From NCBI GenBank assembly GCA_018054005.1, contig JAGPKI010000011.1:14344-21852 (forward strand): a DNA stretch of 7,509 bases. The letters run 5' to 3'. Of the stretch, positions 1 through 4,644 are shown in pieces. A program made the translations under genes and the position numbers. The notes below the pieces were generated by a model. The model ran no database searches and was not told the origin of the DNA. It worked only from the letters and a program-made list of their open reading frames with translations. The stretch's first letter is position 1, and the number at the start of each line of letters is the position of its first letter. This stretch comes from Caldisericia bacterium. Its GTDB lineage: Bacteria; Caldisericota; Caldisericia; UBA6126; JAGPKI01.

Positions 1-185
1 ATAGCTAAACGTGATTCAGTAACCCTATCCATTGCAGCGCTCACAATTGGAATATTTAAAGATATGTTTTTCGTAAATCTTGTATGTAAGTCTACATCTC
101 TTGGAAGAATATTCGAATAAGCAGGTAATATTAATACATCATCATATGTTAATGCAACTCCATTTATTTTTTTATTATTCAACAT
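1..185 (-). CDS. guaB: IMP dehydrogenase, N-terminal fragment (continues beyond the window)
   Basis: Reading the minus strand from the ATG at 185-183 gives 61 complete codons with no stop before the window edge. The protein carries the characteristic N-terminus of IMP dehydrogenase: LTYDDVLILPAYS (residues 12-24), LPRDVDL, and NIPIVSAAMDRVTESRLA (residues 44-61). This is the first strand of the (beta/alpha)8 barrel, and the AAMD block contributes to the IMP pocket. The enzyme oxidises IMP to XMP with NAD+, the committed step of GTP synthesis, in the cytoplasm. The catalytic Cys loop and CBS (Bateman) domains lie outside the window and cannot be judged. The start is supported by GGAG at 197-194, 8 nt upstream. 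One small oddity is AAMDRVTE where most bacterial homologues have AAMDTVTE. It follows a HIT-family gene on the same strand after 65 nt and may be co-transcribed with it. GMP reductase shares part of this fold, but the N-terminal LPRDVDL block fits GuaB better. Confidence 0.93.
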   Translation of the reverse strand, partial: MLNNKKINGVALTYDDVLILPAYSNILPRDVDLHTRFTKNISLNIPIVSAAMDRVTESRLA

Positions 186-250
186 AGAATTTTCTCCAAT
201 CTTTAAAATATGATTATAAGTCTAAAAGAAAATGATGATTTTTCAAACAT
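186..250 (-). promoter_or_regulatory. Leader of guaB with a possible internal promoter
   Basis: The 65 nt between the HIT gene and guaB contain a perfect TATAAT on the minus strand (218-213), which would start transcription about 20 nt before the guaB ATG. The only TTGAAA-like -35 (246-241) is 22 nt away, too far for a normal sigma-70 promoter, and no better -35 is seen at 16-18 nt. No hairpin terminator is present, so read-through from the HIT gene is also expected. The TATAAT is seen; its activity is inference. Confidence 0.35.
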
Positions 251-754
251 TTAATTTATTTTTAAAAGTACACTCTTATTTTGAATAGTATTTATCAGTT
301 TACGATATGTTTCTTCTAATGCTTCAGATATAACCCTAGTTTCTCCAATAACTGTAATAAAATTAGAATCTCCTGTCCAACGTGGAACTACATGAGCATG
401 AATGTGGTCTTCTACTCCAGCACCAGCTACTTTTCCTATATTCATCCCTACATTAAACCCTTGTGGTTCAAAAGTAGCCTTAAGTAATCTAATTGAATAA
501 TCAATAAGATTAATAAATTCTAATGATGCTTCATCTCTTAGTTCAGATAATTGACTAATATGTGAATAAGGAACAACCATTAAGTGTCCGGGAGAATATG
601 GATATTTATTTAAAACGATAAAATTATATTTACCTCTATAAATTATGTAATTTTCGCTATCTTTATCTTCTTTAATCATTTTGCAAAAGAAACATTCTTT
701 ATCTTTATTCCCTCTTATATATACATATCTCCATGGTGCCCATAAATTCTTCAT
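251..754 (-). CDS. HIT-family protein, probable Ap4A phosphorylase/hydrolase
   Basis: This 167-residue cytoplasmic protein carries the histidine-triad active site HIHAHVVPRW (H117, H119, H121; H119 is the expected nucleophile that forms the nucleotidyl intermediate). It opens with LWAPWRYVYI (residues 4-13), a block typical of the bacterial subgroup that includes the mycobacterial Ap4A phosphorylase. CFFC at 21-24, together with H65 or H57 and H117, could form the structural zinc site known from GalT-like members. The core block SPGHLMVVPYSH (54-65) is also standard. The family cleaves dinucleoside polyphosphates such as Ap4A or nucleoside phosphoramidates; which substrate is used here cannot be told from sequence. 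The start ATG (754-752) has AAGGAG at 765-760, 5 nt away. It is followed on the same strand by guaB and diverges from the thioredoxin operon. Length matches the subgroup, and the protein is complete. Confidence 0.92.
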   Translation of the reverse strand: MKNLWAPWRYVYIRGNKDKECFFCKMIKEDKDSENYIIYRGKYNFIVLNKYPYSPGHLMVVPYSHISQLSELRDEASLEFINLIDYSIRLLKATFEPQGFNVGMNIGKVAGAGVEDHIHAHVVPRWTGDSNFITVIGETRVISEALEETYRKLINTIQNKSVLLKIN

Positions 755-896
755 AAAAACTCCTTTTCTTAAGCTATTTTCTTCATAAACCTCAATAAAA
801 TTGAATTTATCTATTTAAAATATTATTCTATTTTTAGCAATATTTACAATTAATTATTAATTTTAAAATTTATAAACGAATGAGGTGTAAGAAAAT
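755..896. promoter_or_regulatory. Divergent intergenic promoter region
   Basis: This 142-nt, strongly A+T-rich spacer separates the minus-strand HIT gene from the plus-strand thioredoxin operon, so it should hold promoters for both. The best plus-strand pair I find is TTGAAT (801-806), a 17-nt spacer, then TATTCT (824-829); each box matches consensus at 4 of 6 positions. A TTTACA at 843-848 also exists but has no -10 at good spacing. For the minus strand, the best is a weak TTGCTA-17-TAAATA. No small ORF or RNA structure is evident. The plus-strand gene has GAGGTG at 882-887, 9 nt before its ATG. Confidence 0.5.
848..862. promoter_or_regulatory. Perfect 7-1-7 inverted repeat, Fur-family-like operator candidate
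   Basis: AATTAATTATTAATT is a perfect dyad of two 7-bp arms around one central T. Its centre, TAATTATTA, agrees with the TAATNATTA core shared by Fur and PerR boxes, while the outer three bases of each arm do not match. It lies 34 nt before the first codon of the thioredoxin/ABC operon, where a bound repressor could block transcription. A 12-bp A/T palindrome (859-870) overlaps it. In DNA this A+T-rich, such dyads occur by chance fairly often, so this is only a candidate. Confidence 0.25.
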
Positions 897-1550
897 ATGA
901 GAAAAATAATAAAAAATCGAAAAATTTATATTATTATAACTGTTTGCTTAATTGTTTTATTCAGTAATTCTTGTTCTAATAAAACGAATCAAATTCCTCA
1001 AAGCCCAAAAGAGAGTACTTCTGAAATTACTCAACCAGTTGATAATCCAAAAGAAAATCCTGCTAAACCTGAAGAATCTACTTCTAATAATACAACTCTA
1101 CCAACAGGTCTTATACCTTCGGAAATGAGAATTCTTGCTAAGGATTTTACACTTGAAAAAATTGATGGGGGAACATTAAGTCTTTCCTCTTATAAAGGGA
1201 AAATTGTATTACTTGACTTTACTACTACCTGGTGTTACTGGTGCGAGGTTCAGGCTCCACATGTAGAAGAATTATATAAGAATTATTCAAACAAGGATTT
1301 TACTGTTATAAGCATTGATTGCAAAGAAGAACCTCAAATAGTGAAAAGTAAATACCCTGGTGGTAAGCATATATTCCCAGTGGTACTTGATAAAGATGGA
1401 TCTGTGTCATATTCATATGGAATCAATGGTTATCCAACATTTCTCTTAGTGGACAAAGATGGTAAAATAGCTTATTTTCAAGAGGGGTATAAGGAGAACA
1501 TGAAGGAAGTTGTTTCAAAGATAATTGATTATTTACTTGAAAATGAGTAA
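897..1550 (+). CDS. TlpA/ResA-like thioredoxin-fold lipoprotein
   Basis: This 217-residue protein has a basic N-terminus, a hydrophobic segment (about 10-22) and a possible lipobox ending at C26 (FSNSC; the -3 position is Ser rather than Leu, so lipidation is likely but not certain). A Pro/Ser/Thr/Glu-rich linker (about 27-70) leads to a thioredoxin domain (about 75-217). The domain contains the redox motif WCYWC (C113, C116) and the cis-proline YPTF (P180). The KGKIVLLDF block before the active site is typical of TlpA/ResA/AhpC-type thioredoxins. The domain should sit outside the cytoplasmic membrane and reduce, or less likely oxidise, thiols of an extracytoplasmic partner. A further cysteine, C142, lies in the domain. 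It is the first gene of a four-gene operon with two single-cysteine permeases and their ATPase, so those permeases are the obvious candidate partners. A role in cytochrome c maturation is an alternative, but no cytochrome gene is in view. The start is supported by GAGGTG 9 nt upstream. Confidence 0.88.
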   Translation: MRKIIKNRKIYIIITVCLIVLFSNSCSNKTNQIPQSPKESTSEITQPVDNPKENPAKPEESTSNNTTLPTGLIPSEMRILAKDFTLEKIDGGTLSLSSYKGKIVLLDFTTTWCYWCEVQAPHVEELYKNYSNKDFTVISIDCKEEPQIVKSKYPGGKHIFPVVLDKDGSVSYSYGINGYPTFLLVDKDGKIAYFQEGYKENMKEVVSKIIDYLLENE

Positions 1551-1559
1551 TCATTTATA

Positions 1560-2741
1560 ATGAATTTGTTTGTTCTAATTAACTTTTCTTTTAAAAATCT
1601 CAAACGAAATAGAAATAGAACTTTCCTAACAATTCTTTCTGTGGTTATTTCTATAACTTTTTTGATAAGTTTTCTTGGACTTATTGAAGGTTATAATAAG
1701 GCGATTATGAAGGATATTAATAACCTGGGAGTTCACTTATTGGCAATACCTAAAGGATGTCCTTACGAGGCGACAGCTTTAATAATGCACGGAGGCATCA
1801 TCCCTAATTATTTAAATGAATCAGTTGTACCGGAAATATCAAGTCTACAAAATATTTATGATTACTATGCAATGGTTATGGGAGTTTTACCCTCTCAGGA
1901 ATCACCACAAAGTACAGATATTATTTATGGTGTAACGGATGGAGTATTTAATCTCAAGAAAAACTGGGAAGTATCCAAGAATTTATTTTTAAATGAAACT
2001 GGAGCAATAATTGGTAAAAGAAAAGCCTTAGCTCTTGGAGTAAATGAAGGTGATTATATTAAACTGGGAAATAGTGGAAATAAATATAAGGTTTTGCATG
2101 TTATTCCAGAAACTGGCACAGAAGACGATAATATTATATTTCTGCCTTTGAAGAACGCTCAGGATGAACTAAATGTCCCTGGTAAAATAACTGGCGTAGC
2201 TATATCACTAAAAGATATAACTAAATTAAAAGAAACAACTACTGAAATAGAAAAAATAAAAGATGTTCAAGTAGTTACTATGAGTGATGTTCTGTCAGTA
2301 GTTATGGGATATATTCGTATTGTAAGGGCTCTCTTGCTGGGGATTGTTATTATAACTGTATTAGTGAGTGGCATTCAAATTTTAAATAGTGCATTAATAG
2401 GTGTTCTTGAGCAGATAAGAGAAATTGGAGTTTTTAAAGCAATAGGTGCAACAGGTGGACAGATAGCGAGTTTTATCTTTATTCAGTCTTTTTTAGTCTC
2501 TATAATAGGTAGTTTATTCGCTATTCTTGCTTCATATATTATTGCTCCTATGCTTAATGTAATTACCAAAAGTTTTATTCCTTCACCACCTGCTGGGGGT
2601 ATTATTTCTCTTACACCTTTAATATTGATTTATGGAGTATTGTTTTCTATCATAGTAGGATTTATTGCAGGAATATACCCTGCATACAAAGCAGGTTCAC
2701 TGAGTCCTTCTGAAGTGATAAGAATGGATCTGTTAGTATGA
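1560..2741 (+). CDS. FtsX/MacB-type ABC transporter permease, first paralogue
   Basis: This 393-residue protein has the MacB/LolC layout: one membrane segment (about 22-43), a large extracytoplasmic domain (about 44-250), then three segments (about 255-282, 302-330, 351-374). EQIREIGVFKAIGAT (284-298) is the cytoplasmic loop that contacts the ATPase in this family, and the ending PSEVIR is also typical. Just outside the first segment lies LAIPKGCPYEATALIMHGG (61-79). C67 is the only cysteine of the protein; with E70 and H77 it forms a C-x2-E-x6-H pattern. Other blocks shared with the next gene are IIYGVTD (121-127) and TGTEDDN (185-191). Such permeases work as dimers that transmit ATP-driven motion to the outer domain or move lipids, lipoproteins or small molecules; the substrate is unknown. 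The gene starts 9 nt after the thioredoxin gene with only a weak GAG upstream, so translation is probably coupled. The start is supported by alignment with the paralogue's N-terminus. Confidence 0.88.
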   Translation: MNLFVLINFSFKNLKRNRNRTFLTILSVVISITFLISFLGLIEGYNKAIMKDINNLGVHLLAIPKGCPYEATALIMHGGIIPNYLNESVVPEISSLQNIYDYYAMVMGVLPSQESPQSTDIIYGVTDGVFNLKKNWEVSKNLFLNETGAIIGKRKALALGVNEGDYIKLGNSGNKYKVLHVIPETGTEDDNIIFLPLKNAQDELNVPGKITGVAISLKDITKLKETTTEIEKIKDVQVVTMSDVLSVVMGYIRIVRALLLGIVIITVLVSGIQILNSALIGVLEQIREIGVFKAIGATGGQIASFIFIQSFLVSIIGSLFAILASYIIAPMLNVITKSFIPSPPAGGIISLTPLILIYGVLFSIIVGFIAGIYPAYKAGSLSPSEVIRMDLLV

Positions 2742-3904
2742 ATTTCTTTTCACTTGCTTTCAAAAATTTGTTAAGAAGAAAAATAAGGACAATCCTAACA
2801 ATAATTGGTATTGGGATAGTGATAGCAATATTTTTTAGTTTAATTTCATTTAATGCAGGGTATAGTCGCTCACTTGGAAATGAATTTTTAAGTTTTGGAA
2901 TACATATTTTAGCTGTACCCAAAGGGTGTCCTTACGAAGCAACTTCTCTTCTACTCCATGGCGGAGAAATGGATAAAACTTTAACATATGCTCAATTTGA
3001 AGAAATTGCTAAAAATGAATTTGTGGATATAGCCTCTCCATTGCTCCTTATTCATACAACAATTAATTCTCCTGACTATGAAACTGCATTGTACGGTATT
3101 TCTGATAGTCTTTTTGAATTAAAACCATACTGGAAACTTAACGGCAGTAAATTTTCATCTTTAACTGCAAACGAAGCAATAATTGGTGCTAATCTCGCTA
3201 AAGAATTAAATTTGAAAATAGGTAGCAAAGTTTATCTAACTAACAATAAAGTAGAAACAAAAATTGTTGGCATTCTCTCCATTACTGGAACTTCAGATGA
3301 CAACTTTATATATGTACCATTGAGGTATTCAGAAAAATTAGCAGGTAAAAGCAATTCTTTAACTGCTGTAGCTATAAAAGTTAAGCAAGGTGCAAAAATC
3401 GGTATGGTGGCAAACATGCTTGCTCAAATACCTGATGTCCAAACAGTAACTTTTACACAGGTTCAATCAACATTGAATGGACTTGTTTCAACAACTCAGC
3501 AATTATTACAGGTTGCAACAATATTTACATTATTAATTGGATTGGTGAGTCTTGTTAATACTTTATATATGAGTATATCTGAGAGAAAAAAAGAATTAGG
3601 AATGCTAAAAGCAATTGGTGCAAGAAATAGTCAAATATTTTTCTTGATAATAACTGAAACAATCATTATTGTACTTATTTCTGCATTTCTGGGTATTATC
3701 TTAGCTGTTGGTTTCTCAGGTACAATTGAATATTTTATTAGAAAATTAATAGAAGGCGCTCCACTTGGTAGACTTGTTTATTATTCATTTCCTTCTTTAA
3801 TACTAACTGTTTTAGTGGCTGTCGCGATTGGTGTGCTTTCAAGCATATTTCCAGCTTATTCTGCTACTAAAATTCCCCCTATGGAGGTCATAAGAAATGA
3901 ATAA
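2738..3904 (+). CDS. FtsX/MacB-type ABC transporter permease, second paralogue
   Basis: This 388-residue protein shares the plan of the preceding gene: a membrane segment (about 18-38), an extracytoplasmic domain (about 40-255), and three segments (about 260-280, 301-327, 352-374). SERKKELGMLKAIGAR (281-296) is the ATPase-contacting loop, and PPMEVIR lies at the end. It repeats the motif LAVPKGCPYEATSLLLHGG (58-76), with C64, E67 and H74 spaced exactly as in the first paralogue; C64 is again the only cysteine. LYGISD (118-123) and TGTSDDN (183-189) also recur. The two genes are clearly ancient duplicates, because the rest has diverged greatly, and they most likely form a heterodimer with one copy of each motif. 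The start overlaps the previous stop in an ATGA arrangement (4 nt), with only GGA nearby, indicating translational coupling. The substrate is not known. A lipoprotein-releasing (LolCE-like) role is possible but is not supported by the Cys motif. Confidence 0.88.
   Translation: MNFFSLAFKNLLRRKIRTILTIIGIGIVIAIFFSLISFNAGYSRSLGNEFLSFGIHILAVPKGCPYEATSLLLHGGEMDKTLTYAQFEEIAKNEFVDIASPLLLIHTTINSPDYETALYGISDSLFELKPYWKLNGSKFSSLTANEAIIGANLAKELNLKIGSKVYLTNNKVETKIVGILSITGTSDDNFIYVPLRYSEKLAGKSNSLTAVAIKVKQGAKIGMVANMLAQIPDVQTVTFTQVQSTLNGLVSTTQQLLQVATIFTLLIGLVSLVNTLYMSISERKKELGMLKAIGARNSQIFFLIITETIIIVLISAFLGIILAVGFSGTIEYFIRKLIEGAPLGRLVYYSFPSLILTVLVAVAIGVLSSIFPAYSATKIPPMEVIRNE
3883..3888 (+). promoter_or_regulatory. 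Strong ribosome binding site for the ABC ATPase gene
   Basis: GGAGGT lies inside the last codons of the second permease, 8 nt before the ATG at 3897. It is the only strong Shine-Dalgarno among the three downstream genes of the operon and fixes the ATPase start despite the 8-nt gene overlap. It may allow more ATPase than permease to be made. Confidence 0.8.
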
Positions 3905-4577
3905 TGATTCAACAATAATCAAAGCAATAGATTTAAAAAAATATTATAAAATGGGTAAAGATGAAATCGCAGCATTAGCTGGAGTAAGCCTTGATATCAA
4001 GAAAGGAAGTTTTTTGGCAATTCTCGGCTCATCTGGTTCTGGGAAAACAACTTTACTTAATATGATTAGTTGTCTTGATAAACCGAGTAGTGGAAAGTTA
4101 GTTGTTGCTGATAATGATGTTACAGACCTCCCTGAGAAGAAATTAGTAGAAATAAGAAGAAAATATTTTGGTTTTATTTTCCAGCAATTCTTTTTAATTC
4201 CCACTTTAACTGTCCAGGAAAATGTTACACTACCTATATTCTTTAGTGGTAAAAAAGTTTCAGGTAAGTTTATTGATGATATATTAGAGCGAGTAGGACT
4301 CTTAAATAGGAAAAAACATCTCCCAAGTGAGCTATCCGGCGGAGAAATGCAAAGAGTTGCTATTGCAAGAGCGCTTGTTAATAATCCAGAAATTATTATT
4401 GCAGATGAGCCTACCGGGAACCTTGATTCTCAAAATGCAAAAAACATTTTTGACTTGTTTTCCACCCTGAATAACGATTTTGGAGTAACTATCATATGCG
4501 CCACACATAATCTTGAACTCGCAAAAAGAACAAAGGATATAATTGAGTTAAAAGATGGTATAATAAAGAGTGAATGA
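3897..4577 (+). CDS. ABC transporter ATP-binding protein, MacB/LolD type
   Basis: This complete 226-residue nucleotide-binding domain powers the two permeases. The motifs are all intact: Walker A GSSGSGKTT (44-52, K50), Q-loop GFIFQQFFLIP (92-102, Q96), signature LSGGEMQR (146-153), Walker B IIIADEP (166-172, D170 and catalytic E171), D-loop NLDS (175-178), and switch H204. The LSGGEMQRVAIARAL and ADEPTGNLD blocks are characteristic of the MacB/LolD/FtsE group of ATPases that pair with FtsX-type permeases. It acts as a dimer on the cytoplasmic face. It overlaps the second permease by 8 nt and is the last gene of the operon; clpC follows after 67 nt. No feature separates lipoprotein release, macrolide-type export or a metal-related role, so the substrate has to be inferred from the unusual permeases and the thioredoxin. 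Confidence 0.95.
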   Translation: MNNDSTIIKAIDLKKYYKMGKDEIAALAGVSLDIKKGSFLAILGSSGSGKTTLLNMISCLDKPSSGKLVVADNDVTDLPEKKLVEIRRKYFGFIFQQFFLIPTLTVQENVTLPIFFSGKKVSGKFIDDILERVGLLNRKKHLPSELSGGEMQRVAIARALVNNPEIIIADEPTGNLDSQNAKNIFDLFSTLNNDFGVTIICATHNLELAKRTKDIIELKDGIIKSE

Positions 4578-4644
4578 AAAATAGATGATAAATTGGGAAT
4601 TTCTAATATTAGAATATTAATTTTAATTTAAGGAGTTTTGTATA
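4578..4644 (+). promoter_or_regulatory. clpC upstream region with 14-bp palindrome and candidate promoter
   Basis: The 67-nt gap holds a perfect palindrome, TTCTAATATTAGAA (4601-4614). It has no loop and no G+C-rich stem, so it is not a Rho-independent terminator. It sits within the 16-nt spacer of a possible promoter, TTGGGA (4593-4598) to TATTAA (4615-4620), each box matching consensus at 4 of 6 positions. That is a classic place for a repressor site. Neither a CtsR-type heptad repeat (GGTCAAA) nor a CIRCE element is present. Read-through from the ABC operon is also possible. Confidence 0.4.
4630..4635 (+). promoter_or_regulatory. Ribosome binding site fixing the GTG start of clpC
   Basis: AAGGAG lies 9 nt before the GTG at 4645. 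No in-frame ATG is close, and the GTG yields the expected ClpC N-terminus (LTERAQRAI at residues 6-14), so GTG is taken as the true start. Confidence 0.85.

Noticed and set aside
213..246. TTGAAA...TATAAT as a full sigma-70 promoter for guaB
   Set aside because: The boxes are 22 nt apart, outside the normal 16-18 nt range; only the -10 box is kept as a weak candidate.
2662..2922. Minus-strand open frame of 86 codons across the permease junction
   Set aside because: It lies antisense to the two permease genes, has no ribosome binding site or recognisable motif, and the plus-strand frames are clearly real.
1758..2937. Recent gene duplication of the permeases
   Set aside because: Outside a few short motifs the two proteins differ widely, so the duplication is old and the shared DNA patch reflects protein constraint.
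3232..3417. Minus-strand open frame of 61 codons
   Set aside because: It is antisense to the ectodomain of the second permease, with no family resemblance or start signals.
3944..4204. Minus-strand open frame of 86 codons
   Set aside because: It is antisense to the Walker A region of the ABC ATPase, whose own motifs are unambiguous.
4601..4614. Palindrome as a Rho-independent terminator of the ABC operon
   Set aside because: The stem is A/T-rich with a single G-C pair per arm, has no loop, and is not followed by a T run, so it is better explained as a protein-binding dyad or chance.
4578..4644. CtsR or CIRCE operator before clpC
   Set aside because: Neither GGTCAAA heptads nor a TTAGCACTC-type inverted repeat is present.
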